Assembly (NCBI RefSeq): GCF_003260975.1
Contig: NZ_CP030041.1
Location: forward strand, 3,271,001 to 3,335,000
Reading direction: 5' to 3'
DNA: 64,000 nucleotides
From: Echinicola strongylocentroti
GTDB taxonomy: Bacteria > Bacteroidota > Bacteroidia > Cytophagales > Cyclobacteriaceae
The notes under the pieces were generated by a model. It made no database searches and was not told the origin of the DNA. It was given only the letters and a program-made list of their open reading frames with translations. A program made the translations under genes and the position numbers. Numbering within the stretch: the stretch's first letter is position 1; the number at the start of each line of letters is the position of its first letter. Positions 1-8,202 of this stretch are shown here, piece after piece.

Positions 1-166
1 GCGCATCGTTAGGTTGCTCCACAGGGACAGGAGACTCTTCAGGAGTGGTTTCGGCTGGCGCAGATGGCACAGGAGACGGTGCTTGGCTGACCTTCTTGGA
101 GCCCGCACAGGAAGCCATCATCAGCACCAAGGCGATGATACCGTAAAACCGCATCGTAATTTTCAT
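1..166 (-). CDS. Putative lipoprotein, N-terminal fragment
   Basis: Only the start of this gene is in the window; it runs off the left edge. From the ATG at 166 the reading begins MKITMRFYG followed by a hydrophobic stretch and the lipobox-like MMASCAGS, so the product is probably exported and lipidated on Cys. After the cysteine the visible part is rich in Pro, Ser, Thr and Glu, like a disordered linker. An internal ATG at 154 is an alternative start. It lies downstream of gldD on the same strand, 55 bases away, and may be cotranscribed. No function can be assigned. Confidence 0.5.
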   Translation of the reverse strand, partial: MKITMRFYGIIALVLMMASCAGSKKVSQAPSPVPSAPAETTPEESPVPVEQPNDA

Positions 167-221
167 GAATTAAATCGTCAAACTTTAGTGATATAGGCCA
201 TCAAGTCTCAAAAACCAGACC

Positions 222-800
222 TTAATTTTTAAACTCCAAGGTATTTATCAGGTGGGTCATGTCTTCTTTGATGTATTCGATTACAGGAGCCAAACTGTCG
301 TTTTTGACCGCAGTGTTAAAATACAATGCCCCTCGTAGAAAATTATCGGTAGAATCAGTCACAAAAAACTGAAACTGGGTAGGTACTTCACCGCTGAGTT
401 CGGCCACTACGCCGACATAGCCTTTCGGCGTCCGGGTTACAGCCTCGTCGATGCTATAGGCTTTGATTTGGTGTTTTGCGGTCAGCCTAAATGCATCATC
501 CAGAATGTCCCTGAGCCTGGCCTCATTTCCATTGATTGCTTTGTATGTCAGGTGGACTTTTGCCCCTAAGGAATGATAGGCCAAATTGATCCAATATTTT
601 TTATCCAAATTAAAAGTATCTGCTTCTACCTCAGTGTGAACAGAACGGTCAAACTGGTAAGGATAATTGTCCGGTAGCTTTACAAATCCCTTTTCGGGAA
701 GGTCAATCCGGTTATACCCCTTGGGCTTTGGCAAGTAGTCACCGTCTCCACAGGCTACCAATGCCAATAACACCATGCCGAAAATCACGCTGTTTCTCAT
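222..800 (-). CDS. gldD: Gliding motility lipoprotein GldD
   Basis: The 192-residue product has a signal peptide ending in a lipobox (LLALVAC, Cys17) and then the PKPKGYNRIDLP segment typical of GldD. GldD is an envelope lipoprotein required for gliding in Flavobacterium and is associated with the GldK/L/M/N type IX secretion machinery. Length matches the family. The usual neighbour gldE is not in the window upstream; the upstream side is occupied by a divergent gene. A TAnnTTTG-like box (TAACTTTG on the minus strand, 806-813) lies almost against the start codon, so a very short leader is possible. Confidence 0.85.
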   Translation of the reverse strand: MRNSVIFGMVLLALVACGDGDYLPKPKGYNRIDLPEKGFVKLPDNYPYQFDRSVHTEVEADTFNLDKKYWINLAYHSLGAKVHLTYKAINGNEARLRDILDDAFRLTAKHQIKAYSIDEAVTRTPKGYVGVVAELSGEVPTQFQFFVTDSTDNFLRGALYFNTAVKNDSLAPVIEYIKEDMTHLINTLEFKN

Positions 801-1000
801 GCTGTCAAAGTTAGGAAAATGATCTCAATCTCTCATTTTACGTGGGAGATATTGTCTATTCTCTTTATTTATTGATTAAATTAGGTGAATAAAACCCCAT
901 AATTGGCAGCATTGTAAGGTCACTCTTACTCATGGAAGATGATCTAGGAGAGGTGACTGTTGCCTACTGGCTATTGAGTACTAACCAAAACCCACATATT

Positions 1001-1525
1001 ATGATCAAAATTTTCAAACCCATCGTTTTATCACTTTGCTTGATGCTGAGCGCTTTTTATTCCAATGCCCAAACCAATCAAGAAGAGTTTTCCTCAAAGT
1101 GGAATACCATGAAAGGATATACGGTAGAGATTCTGGAAGCCATGCCCGATGACAAACTTGACTTCAAGCCTGTGGATGATGTCATGAGCTTTCGTGAAAT
1201 GGTCATGCACATCGCCGGCGCCAATATCATGATGGCCAATAACTTTCTCAAAAAAGGTGATGCAGGCGTGGACATGGAGAAAAAAGACATGAGCAAAGCG
1301 GAGCTTAAAGAAGCCGTGGAAAAGTCTTTTGACTTTGTCGCTGAGACGGTGGCATCCCTGACTGATGATGAGCTTGCCGAAGAAGTGGAGGTTTTTGGCG
1401 GAAATAAAATCACCCGCAGACAAGTAGAAAATCTTATTGACACCCATGGCATCCACCATAGAGGAAATTTGATCGTTTACCTTAGATTAAATGGCGTTGA
1501 GCCACCTGCTTTCCGGGCTTGGTAA
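1001..1525 (+). CDS. Exported DinB-family protein
   Basis: A four-helix DinB/YfiT-like protein of 174 residues with a Sec signal peptide ending SNAQ. The family's histidine triad is visible: one His in MVMHIAG and two in the C-terminal THGIHHRG. The reading frame is open from 932, but the first 23 codons encode no signal-like sequence, and ATG 1001 places a clean signal peptide at the N terminus, so that start is preferred. DinB-like proteins bind a divalent metal and some act as thiol-dependent transferases; exported versions like this one are common in Bacteroidota and have no established substrate. Monocistronic. Confidence 0.75.
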   Translation: MIKIFKPIVLSLCLMLSAFYSNAQTNQEEFSSKWNTMKGYTVEILEAMPDDKLDFKPVDDVMSFREMVMHIAGANIMMANNFLKKGDAGVDMEKKDMSKAELKEAVEKSFDFVAETVASLTDDELAEEVEVFGGNKITRRQVENLIDTHGIHHRGNLIVYLRLNGVEPPAFRAW

Positions 1526-1981
1526 TTGAGATTGTTTCTCAGGGATTGCCTAGTATTACTCGGATAGTTGAGGTGAACGATGCCTAATGCATAGACCGGC
1601 CAAAACAATCCATAAAGTGATTTTCTAAGTAATTCCTGAGAAACCTTTCCTTTGCCTCCAGTAGGCCACGTAGGTTATTGGACAAAGGCCACTGTTCTTC
1701 CGGCAGCTCTGTAGTGAAGACAAGGGCATTGAGCTATTGGCTCAATATAACCACCAACCGAAGTTTTTTTGTGCACGGTTTACGTTAACCCGATAAGGGG
1801 GACACAGGGCATATTAGGCTTATACTCCACTATGCTCTATCCCTCCACCTTAGTGGCCCGGCAATTAACTGGTAGTCGTACAGAAACAAGTGTTATTTTT
1901 CGTGTATTTATTACACTTTATATTTTTGTAATGGATCAATATTGATATCTTTACCCAAATTGATCAACCAAATACATCAAA
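1526..1981. other. Non-coding gap with repeat remnants and possible promoter
   Basis: No convincing gene in these 456 bases. An inverted repeat pairs GTTTCTCAGGGA (about 1534-1545) with TTCCTGAGAAAC (about 1633-1644). The segment 1583-1599 (CCTAATGCATAGACCGG) resembles the 3' end of the ACCCGG repeat family described for 46114-46299, and 1783-1819 contains its AACCCGATAAG and GGGACACAGGGCATATTAGG parts, so this is probably a decayed element. TATTTTTG at 1921-1928 is a possible -7 box for the glycosidase gene that follows, without a clear -33 TTG. Confidence 0.4.
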
Positions 1982-2986
1982 ATGAACCTCATTAAAATAG
2001 CCTTAGCAGTGGTTTTGGCCATTTCCTCCACTGAAAACATCATCGGACAAGAACTGCAATTTGATAACCCCATTGCTGAGCAACGAGCTGATCCATGGAT
2101 ATACAGAACAGATGATGGTACCTATTACCTTATCGCCACAGTTCCTGATTACGACCGCATCGTCCTTAGGAAGGCCAGCACCATCAACGGTCTAAAAACT
2201 GCCGAAGAAAAAACGCTATGGACCAAACACGATAAAGGTGTGATGGGGCACCATATCTGGGCTCCTGAGCTGCATAAAATAGATGGCAGGTGGTACATTT
2301 ACTTTGCTGCCGGAGAAGCAGAGAACATCTGGAACATCCGTATGTGGGCGCTGTCCACTGACGAAGAAGACCCTATGGAAGGAGACTGGAAAGAAGAAGG
2401 CCAGGTCAAAACAGCTATTGAATCCTTCTCATTGGATGCCACCACTTTTGAGCACCAAGGCAAGAGGTACATGATCTGGGCACAGAATGTCCGCGGTGGG
2501 GAGCATGGCACGGCCTTGGTCATGTCCGAAATGAAAGATGCCACTACCCTTACTGGCCCAGAAGTGATCCTGACAGAGCCAGAGTTTAGCTGGGAAAGGG
2601 TAAAATACAACGTCAATGAGGGGCCTGCGGTGATCAAAAATGACGGGAAAATTTTCGTCACCTACTCGGCCAGTGCCACAAATGATAATTACTGCGTAGG
2701 GCTATTATGGATCGATGAAGACGCTGAGCTGCTGAACGAATCAAATTGGAACAAGTCACCGGGGCCGGTATTCTACACCAATGAGGACGTCAAAAGATAC
2801 GGCCCTGGACATAATTCTTTCACCACTGCTGAAGACGGCGAGACACTGATAATGATTTACCACGCTCGTGATTACAGAGAAATCCAAGGCCATGAGCTGT
2901 CCGATCCAAACCGTGCCACCCGAGCAAGAGTCGTAAGGTGGACACCAAGTGGTTTCCCGGATTTCATGCAGAAGGTAGGGGATTAA
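1982..2986 (+). CDS. Glycoside hydrolase family 43 protein, secreted
   Basis: A 334-residue five-bladed beta-propeller glycosidase of GH43, probably an arabinofuranosidase or xylosidase that removes arabinose or xylose side chains from plant or algal polysaccharide. The three inverting-mechanism carboxylates can be placed: general base Asp37 in RADPWIY, pKa-modulating Asp152 in SLDATTF, and general acid Glu213 in NVNEGPA. The first 22 residues look like a signal peptide (IALAVVLAI ... IIGQ), so it is exported; there is no type IX sorting domain or lipobox. No SusC/SusD pair is adjacent, so it stands outside a standard polysaccharide utilisation locus. Its stop codon TAA (2984-2986) is one arm of a 3-bp duplication flanking a repeat element. 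Confidence 0.8.
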   Translation: MNLIKIALAVVLAISSTENIIGQELQFDNPIAEQRADPWIYRTDDGTYYLIATVPDYDRIVLRKASTINGLKTAEEKTLWTKHDKGVMGHHIWAPELHKIDGRWYIYFAAGEAENIWNIRMWALSTDEEDPMEGDWKEEGQVKTAIESFSLDATTFEHQGKRYMIWAQNVRGGEHGTALVMSEMKDATTLTGPEVILTEPEFSWERVKYNVNEGPAVIKNDGKIFVTYSASATNDNYCVGLLWIDEDAELLNESNWNKSPGPVFYTNEDVKRYGPGHNSFTTAEDGETLIMIYHARDYREIQGHELSDPNRATRARVVRWTPSGFPDFMQKVGD

Positions 2987-3071
2987 ACCCGGATTCTAAG
3001 AACTTGAGGAAGTAGCGTAGCTAGCTTATTTGCCAACCACATTAGGCACATTGGCCATGCATAAATCGGGT
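2987..3071 (+). repeat. Short MITE-like element with ACCCGG inverted ends, abutting a stop codon
   Basis: An 85-bp copy of the window's main intergenic repeat. Ends are ACCCGGATTCTAAG and CATGCATAAATCGGGT. It is flanked by the direct repeat TAA at 2984-2986 and 3072-3074; the left TAA is the stop codon of the GH43 gene. The interior (AGCTTATTTGCCAACCACATTAGGCACAT) matches a second set of copies at about 20800, 48890 and 53710. The rest of the gap to 3296 contains only the promoter of the next gene. Confidence 0.65.
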
Positions 3072-3231
3072 TAAATGAATGTGATCACTAAATTTAGTAG
3101 AGAGGTCTTTTGGATATTGGGCGATTGTTTTTGGTAAGCAGTTTTGGACACATTGAGCCAATATTTCCCCTTTCAATCATCCATATAAAAGCAGATATTT
3201 GAGGAATCGCTTTCCAGATTGGCAAAAGACT

Positions 3232-3262
3232 TTGCTAATCAGTGAATACTTATTTATATTTG
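3232..3262 (+). promoter_or_regulatory. Bacteroidota-type promoter of the pdhA gene
   Basis: TTG at 3232-3234, a 20-bp spacer, then TATATTTG at 3255-3262, a perfect match to the Bacteroidota -7 consensus TAnnTTTG. The coding start lies 34 bases downstream. Not experimentally shown. Confidence 0.55.
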
Positions 3263-3296
3263 AGCCCCGAAAAATGCGTATTTTATAACTATCGAT

Positions 3297-4319
3297 ATGG
3301 CGAAAAAAAGTTCGACAACCACTAAATCCAAAGTAAAATACTCCAAAGAGACCTATACCTTTTGGTATGAGAGCATGTTGCTCATGAGGAGGTTTGAAGA
3401 AAAAGCCGGCCAACTTTATGGTCAACAAAAAATCAGAGGTTTTTGTCACCTATACATAGGTCAGGAAGCTTGTGCTGCTGGAGCGATCACAGCGCTTGAA
3501 AAAGACGACAAGTGGATCACTGCTTACAGGGACCACGCCCATCCATTGGGACTGGGAACTGATCCAGGTGCCGTGATGGCCGAATTGTTCGGCAAAGCTA
3601 CCGGAACCACCAAAGGTAAAGGCGGATCCATGCACATCTTTGACAAGGAGCGTAACTTCATGGGAGGTCATGGCATCGTAGGAGCACAAGTACCTATGGG
3701 ACTTGGAATTGGTTTTGCCGAGAAGTACAAAGGCACCAAAAACCTTTGTATCTGCCATATGGGTGATGGTGCTGTGAGGCAGGGTGCCGTACATGAGTCC
3801 TTTAACCTGGCCATGCTCTACAAAGTGCCTGTCATCTTCGTTATCGAAAACAACGGCTATGCCATGGGTACATCGGTGAAGCGATCTTCCAATGTGGATG
3901 ACCTTTCCACACTCGGAGAATCTTACGATATGCCTTCTTTTGCAGTGGACGGCATGAATGTAGAAGAAGTGCATGAGGCAGTAGCCGAAGCCGCTGAAAG
4001 AGCCAGAAAAGGCGATGGACCTACTTTATTGGAAGTAAGAACCTACCGCTACAAAGGCCACTCCATGTCTGATCCCCAGAAGTACAGAACCCGTGAGGAG
4101 GTCGAGGAGTATAAAGCAAAAGATCCTATCGAGCAGGTGAAGAAGACTATCATGGATAATAGCATCCTGAGCGAAGACGAAATAAAGGAGATCGATGACA
4201 AAGTGAAAAAGCAAGTAGCTGATGCGGTGAAGTTTGCGGAAGAATCTCCATGGCCTGACGGACAAAAAGCATTTGAAGATGTCTATATGCAAGAGGATTA
4301 TCCTTTTGTCATGGAATAA
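3297..4319 (+). CDS. pdhA: Pyruvate dehydrogenase E1 component, alpha subunit
   Basis: 340 residues, the normal length for the alpha chain of a heterotetrameric 2-oxo-acid dehydrogenase E1. It carries the thiamine diphosphate motif GDGA (about 157-160) running to ENN (184-186), the RRFEEK start of the fold, and the phosphorylation-loop-like YRYKGHSMSDP region. With a beta subunit it decarboxylates pyruvate and loads the acetyl group onto lipoyl-E2, feeding acetyl-CoA to the TCA cycle. Neither the beta subunit nor E2/E3 genes are in the window, so the complex is encoded at split loci. It has its own promoter and a strong terminator, so it is monocistronic. A branched-chain substrate is less likely because of closer resemblance to PdhA. 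Confidence 0.88.
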   Translation: MAKKSSTTTKSKVKYSKETYTFWYESMLLMRRFEEKAGQLYGQQKIRGFCHLYIGQEACAAGAITALEKDDKWITAYRDHAHPLGLGTDPGAVMAELFGKATGTTKGKGGSMHIFDKERNFMGGHGIVGAQVPMGLGIGFAEKYKGTKNLCICHMGDGAVRQGAVHESFNLAMLYKVPVIFVIENNGYAMGTSVKRSSNVDDLSTLGESYDMPSFAVDGMNVEEVHEAVAEAAERARKGDGPTLLEVRTYRYKGHSMSDPQKYRTREEVEEYKAKDPIEQVKKTIMDNSILSEDEIKEIDDKVKKQVADAVKFAEESPWPDGQKAFEDVYMQEDYPFVME

Positions 4320-4341
4320 GGTATTCTGAAAAACATATAAT

Positions 4342-4386
4342 AAAAGCCAGCTGATCACGGTATCAACCATTAATCTGCTGGCTTTT
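4342..4386 (+). terminator. Rho-independent terminator after pdhA
   Basis: AAAAGCCAGC (4342-4351) can pair with GCTGGCTTTT (4377-4386), and the T-run continues to 4388. The 25-base loop is long, but stem and U-tract are clear. Confidence 0.7.
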
Positions 4387-4544
4387 TTTATGATTGCTTC
4401 CTTGGTCTTCCCAATAGACAAAAAAATTCCCGATTAAACAATCATCTGAGAATTTTAGAAGCTATGAAGAATCATTACACCCTATACAAAAAAGTAAAAA
4501 ACTATGGCCATTTGAAAATGTGCCTCCATAAAAAACAGTAGGTT

Positions 4545-4575
4545 TTGGGATTATATGAAACATAATCTATATTTG
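4545..4575 (+). promoter_or_regulatory. Bacteroidota-type promoter of the TPR gene
   Basis: TTG at 4545-4547, 20-bp spacer, TATATTTG at 4568-4575. The start codon is 19 bases further on. Same geometry as the pdhA promoter. Confidence 0.55.
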
Positions 4576-4594
4576 CGACTGAAATTTTAAAAGA

Positions 4595-5314
4595 ATGGCT
4601 AAGAAAGAAATAAAAAAAGGACAGCATAAGGAAGAGCATGATCACGATTTGCTCGAAAACCCAGAAGCTATTGCTGATTCGTTGGGGAAAGGTGAAGCTT
4701 TCTTGAAGAAAAACTCACGCATTGTGGGAGGAATCCTGATCGCAGGCATTCTGGTAATTGCAGGTATCCTTTACTTCCAGTTCAACACTGCCAATAAAGA
4801 CAAGCAAGCTCAAGCTGATATGTTCCAAGCAGTATATTACTACGAGCAAGACAGTCTGGACTATGCCCTTAATGGCGATGGAGTCAATGATGGCTTCCTG
4901 CAAATTTTGGACGAATACAACGGCACCAACTCTGCCAATCTTGCCCATTTTTATACAGGTTCTATCTATCTCACACAAGGAGAATTCCAGAAAGCGGTAG
5001 ACCACTTAGGGGACTTTTCTGCAGATGACTTCTTTGTACAGGCTAAGGCATACAGCCTTTTGGGGGATGCGCATATGGAGCTTGGCCAAACCAGCGAAGC
5101 CATCAGCGCTTATGAAAAAGCAGCCAATTATAAGGTGAATAAGTTCTTCACTCCGATGTACCTTAATAAACTAGCTGTGGCCTACGAATCCGCGGGACAG
5201 TTGGACAAGGCCATCAGTACATATGGCAAAATCGAAAAGAACTATCCAGAATCGTACGAGTTTACTTTAGCACGAAAGCACAAAGCATGCTTGGAGGGCC
5301 TTGCTTCTAAGTAA
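4595..5314 (+). CDS. Tetratricopeptide-repeat inner-membrane protein
   Basis: 239 residues: a charged, His-rich N-terminal cytoplasmic segment (about 1-40), one transmembrane helix (about 42-62, IVGGILIAGILVIAGILYF), then a periplasmic TPR region with repeats such as LAHFYTGSIYLTQGEFQKAVDHL, AYSLLGDAHMELGQTSEAISAYEKA and LNKLAVAYESAGQLDKAISTYGKI. The arrangement (single N-terminal helix, TPRs outside) resembles the YfgM/ancillary translocon type, and proteins of this kind commonly precede ribH in Bacteroidota. Likely a scaffold for protein-protein contacts in the envelope. It has its own promoter and terminator, so it is not obligatorily cotranscribed with ribH. Confidence 0.75.
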   Translation: MAKKEIKKGQHKEEHDHDLLENPEAIADSLGKGEAFLKKNSRIVGGILIAGILVIAGILYFQFNTANKDKQAQADMFQAVYYYEQDSLDYALNGDGVNDGFLQILDEYNGTNSANLAHFYTGSIYLTQGEFQKAVDHLGDFSADDFFVQAKAYSLLGDAHMELGQTSEAISAYEKAANYKVNKFFTPMYLNKLAVAYESAGQLDKAISTYGKIEKNYPESYEFTLARKHKACLEGLASK

Positions 5315-5337
5315 TGCTTTAGTCATATAACAGCATT

Positions 5338-5371
5338 AAAAAGAGTAAGGCCAAGAGGTCTTACTCTTTTT
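5338..5371 (+). terminator. Rho-independent terminator
   Basis: AAAAAGAGTAAG (5338-5349) pairs with CTTACTCTTTTT (5360-5371) across a short loop and ends in a T-run. It separates the TPR gene from ribH. Confidence 0.75.
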
Positions 5372-5413
5372 GTATTTATACCCATTTAGAAAATACCATA
5401 TAACAGATAAATC

Positions 5414-5890
5414 ATGGCAACATCACTGAAAAATCTTAGCCAGCACTCTGACACCAATATCGCCGATATCAGCAATAGAAAGTTTGGGATTGTGGTTTCC
5501 GAGTGGAACGAAGAGATCACCGAATCCCTCTATGAAGGAGCCGTGGAAACCTTGCTGATCCACGGAGCAAAAAAAGAAAATATCTTCCGCAAAAATGTTC
5601 CCGGATCGTTTGAACTTACCCTTGGTGCCCAGTGGGTGGCAGAGGTGAAGGAAATCGACGCGGTCATTTGTCTCGGATGTGTCATCCAAGGCGAAACCAA
5701 GCACTTTGACTTTATCTGTGATGCCGTGGCGCATGGTATCACCAATGTGGGCCTTAGGTACAATAAGCCTGTTATCTTCGGAGTACTCACCCCAAATAAC
5801 CAACAGCAGGCGCTGGATCGTGCTGGAGGCAAGCATGGCAACAAAGGTGATGAAGCGGCCATCACGGCCATCAAAATGCTGGGATTCTAA
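5414..5890 (+). CDS. ribH: 6,7-dimethyl-8-ribityllumazine synthase
   Basis: 158 residues, the usual length for lumazine synthase, which condenses 5-amino-6-ribitylamino-uracil with 3,4-dihydroxy-2-butanone 4-phosphate in the penultimate step of riboflavin synthesis. Visible hallmarks are VSEWNEEIT, GSFELT, CLGCVIQGETKHFDFI with the proton-transfer His, and the C-terminal DRAGGKHGNKGDEAA phosphate-binding region. No FMN riboswitch-like structure precedes it, and no other rib gene is in the window. It lies 42 bases upstream of the aspartokinase gene, possibly in one transcript. Confidence 0.93.
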   Translation: MATSLKNLSQHSDTNIADISNRKFGIVVSEWNEEITESLYEGAVETLLIHGAKKENIFRKNVPGSFELTLGAQWVAEVKEIDAVICLGCVIQGETKHFDFICDAVAHGITNVGLRYNKPVIFGVLTPNNQQQALDRAGGKHGNKGDEAAITAIKMLGF

Positions 5891-5932
5891 TCCGTAACAA
5901 AACAAACCATTAACATACATTCCACTTATCCC

Positions 5933-7252
5933 ATGAAAATCATGAAATTTGGGGGCACCTCTGTGGGCAAACCCGAAAGAATGCACCAGGTAAAAGACCT
6001 GATCACACGAGATAGCGAAAGAAAAATCATTGTACTTTCTGCGCTTTCTGGAACGACCAATGCCCTTGTAGGTATCGGCGATGCTCTTGCTGAGGGCAAA
6101 AAAGACTTGGCAAAGGAGCGCATCGATACATTGCATGCCCATTATCAGGAATTTTACAAAGAGCTGCTCGAATCAGAAGCAGGTCGCAAAAAGGCAGAAA
6201 AAATCATCAAAGAGCACTTTGAGTTTTTAAATATCATCCTCAAAATCTCTTTTAATGAAGCCATAAACAGAGACATCCTTGCGCAAGGGGAATTGCTGTC
6301 CACCAAGCTTTTCTACACGTTGCTAGAGGAAAAGGACATTCCAGCCATCTTCCTTCCTGCCTTGGAATACATGAGCATTGATGAAAATTCCGAGCCGGAA
6401 GTCGCCAAAATCAGCGATCGCCTTAAATCGATCCTCAAAAACTACGATAAGGACACACTCTTTGTCACCCAAGGATATATCTGCAAAAATCACCGCAACG
6501 AAGTGGATAACCTGAAGCGTGGCGGAAGTGATTATACTGCATCACTCATCGGTGCTGCGATCAAGGCCAGCGTGGTGGAAATCTGGACAGACATCGATGG
6601 CATGCACAATAACGACCCAAGAGTGGTGGACAAAACCCGTCCTATTGCCGAGATGTCATTTGATGAAGCCGCTGAGCTTGCCTATTTCGGAGCAAAAATC
6701 CTCCACCCTGCTTCTATCTGGCCTGCACAAACGTACAATATCCCTGTAAAACTCCTAAATACCATGCAGCCAGAAGCTCCCGGTACCACTATTACCGCTG
6801 AGGAAACAGGCAAAGGGGTAAAGGCCATCGCCGCCAAAGACGGTATCATCGCCATAAAAATAAAATCCAGCAGGATGTTATTGGCCTATGGGTTCTTAAG
6901 AAACATATTTGAGATTTTCGAAAAGTACAAAACGCCGATCGATATGATCACTACCTCTGAGGTGGCAGTATCGGTAACCATCGATGATGAAACTCACCTT
7001 AAGGAAATCATCATGGAGCTGGAAAAATTTGGCAGTACGGAAATCGACTATAACCAGACCATTGTCTGTGTAGCCGGTAATATGATCGCCGAAAACATTG
7101 GTATGATCAACGAAGTAGTTGCAGCATTACAGGACTTTCCTGTGAGGATGGTTTCCTATGGTGGTAGTCGAAACAACGTCTCTATTCTTGTAGGTTCCAA
7201 ATTCAAAAATGAAGCCCTCCAACGACTCAATGACGAGTTGTTTCAGTGGTAA
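5933..7252 (+). CDS. lysC: Aspartate kinase (monofunctional)
   Basis: 439 residues. The amino-acid kinase domain begins with KFGGTSVG and includes the KRGGSDYTA substrate loop and WTDIDG; the C-terminal part (about 300-439) holds two ACT-type regulatory domains. It phosphorylates aspartate to aspartyl-4-phosphate, the entry step for lysine, threonine, methionine and diaminopimelate. No homoserine dehydrogenase domain is fused. The length and layout match the E. coli LysC class; the symbol is a class-level assignment. ACT domains imply feedback by lysine or threonine, which cannot be told apart from the sequence alone. Confidence 0.9.
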   Translation: MKIMKFGGTSVGKPERMHQVKDLITRDSERKIIVLSALSGTTNALVGIGDALAEGKKDLAKERIDTLHAHYQEFYKELLESEAGRKKAEKIIKEHFEFLNIILKISFNEAINRDILAQGELLSTKLFYTLLEEKDIPAIFLPALEYMSIDENSEPEVAKISDRLKSILKNYDKDTLFVTQGYICKNHRNEVDNLKRGGSDYTASLIGAAIKASVVEIWTDIDGMHNNDPRVVDKTRPIAEMSFDEAAELAYFGAKILHPASIWPAQTYNIPVKLLNTMQPEAPGTTITAEETGKGVKAIAAKDGIIAIKIKSSRMLLAYGFLRNIFEIFEKYKTPIDMITTSEVAVSVTIDDETHLKEIIMELEKFGSTEIDYNQTIVCVAGNMIAENIGMINEVVAALQDFPVRMVSYGGSRNNVSILVGSKFKNEALQRLNDELFQW

Positions 7253-7295
7253 AATATTGATTTAGCTTATATATTCTGAACTCGATTATCAAAGT

Positions 7296-7432
7296 GATAT
7301 CAAGCCGTCCTTGTGAGTTTGTCTAAAGCCAAGCAGGCCTGTCTGCCGCTAGGTAGGGAAGCATGACGGAGCTATCTTCGTTTACAAAGGAAAGATGGCT
7401 TCATTCCGCCTTCGCAACGACGGTGTTGATAT
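7296..7432. repeat. Palindromic intergenic repeat ('CGTCATTGCGA' family)
   Basis: The ends are imperfect inverted repeats: GATATCAAGCCGTCCTTG and CAACGACGGTGTTGATAT. The interior has GCCGCTAGGTAGGGAAGCATGACGGAG and AAAGATGGCTTCATTCCGC, found again with small changes at 20941-21031 and (inverted) at about 35505-35585. No open reading frame. Probably a non-autonomous mobile repeat. Confidence 0.55.
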
Positions 7433-7467
7433 TAATTATAAATCGGGCTAAGATTGCTAGTTTGTAT

Positions 7468-7537
7468 CCTCATGGATTTCGCAGATGATCACTGGTACAG
7501 GACCTAAAATCAGTGAATACCTGTGCTATCCGTGAGG
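7468..7537. repeat. Short inverted-repeat element
   Basis: CCTCATGGATTTCGCAG at the left pairs imperfectly with CTGTGCTATCCGTGAGG at the right. It resembles the widespread Bacteroidota repeat with 'CGCAGAT...ATCCGTGAGG' ends; a related sequence lies near 42893-42962. Together with the element at 7296-7432 it fills the gap before the AlbA_2 gene. Confidence 0.4.
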
Positions 7538-7551
7538 TTTTTACGTTGATT

Positions 7552-8190
7552 CTAATTTCCTTTCAGCTTAAAAAGGTCCTCCTGCTCTTGGGGGATCACC
7601 TGCAGTACATTCGCAAGCACCAATCTCACGAGGGTCTTAGAAGCGATAAAACGTGGTAACCGCGCCACTTTTGAGTATTCCTTTAGAGTGATCGCTTCTC
7701 GCTCTCCAAGGGCTTGCATCAATTTGGTTTCCTTTTCACCATAATTGAAGATAATGTCCTTCTCTTTTTTGCCCCTCCTTAGTATTTCCCACACTTCCTT
7801 GCTCGCTTGGACTGTCCTGTCCTCCACTCTTACAAATGATCTTTTACGACCTTCTTCGTACAGGTAGTGAGGTCTTTTGGGACTTCTATAAAAATGGTAA
7901 ACCGCCACGCCTTTTTTTTCTGTTATGGGAAGGACCACATGCTCAAAATCCACCAGTGGGCGGATCATTTCCTTTATGGCTTTGTTTAGCACATAGACAT
8001 CTTCTTCCACATAGCGCTGGCCACTCACTGTCCCGTCGTCATCCACCCCCACAAGCAGATGGCCGCCTTCGGTATTGGCAAGGGCGATCACTTCACGAAC
8101 GATCTTTTCAGGGTGAGCAACCTTCTTCTTGAACTCGATGTGTAGGCCTTCACCTTGGCGGGCCAGCCTAGTGACCTCCTGAAGTGTCAT
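7552..8190 (-). CDS. AlbA_2 (Schlafen-like) domain protein with C-terminal winged helix
   Basis: 212 residues. The N-terminal part (about 1-130) is an AlbA_2/divergent AAA-4 domain: it contains IEFKKK, ALANTEGGHLLVGVDDDG and a basic SFVRVEDRTVQAS segment. The C-terminal part (about 150-205, ETKLMQALGEREAITLKEYSKVARLP) reads as a winged-helix DNA-binding domain. Proteins of this kind are thought to be transcriptional regulators or nucleic-acid-binding proteins; no enzymatic role is known. It is the last gene of a minus-strand run after uvrB and a small barrel protein (12-base spacing from the latter), so it may be made together with UvrB. Confidence 0.7.
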   Translation of the reverse strand: MTLQEVTRLARQGEGLHIEFKKKVAHPEKIVREVIALANTEGGHLLVGVDDDGTVSGQRYVEEDVYVLNKAIKEMIRPLVDFEHVVLPITEKKGVAVYHFYRSPKRPHYLYEEGRKRSFVRVEDRTVQASKEVWEILRRGKKEKDIIFNYGEKETKLMQALGEREAITLKEYSKVARLPRFIASKTLVRLVLANVLQVIPQEQEDLFKLKGN

Positions 8191-8202
8191 GTCTAGCTTG
8201 TT

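Noticed and set aside
14..196. Plus-strand reading frame rich in Arg and His
   Set aside because: It is antisense to a lipoprotein N terminus with a clear signal peptide and lipobox; the composition is that of a shadow frame.
5372..5413. FMN riboswitch before ribH
   Set aside because: Only 42 bases separate the terminator from the start codon and no RFN-type motif is present.
5423..6142. Long minus-strand frame opposite ribH and aspartokinase
   Set aside because: It is antisense to two clear genes and has no recognisable domain.
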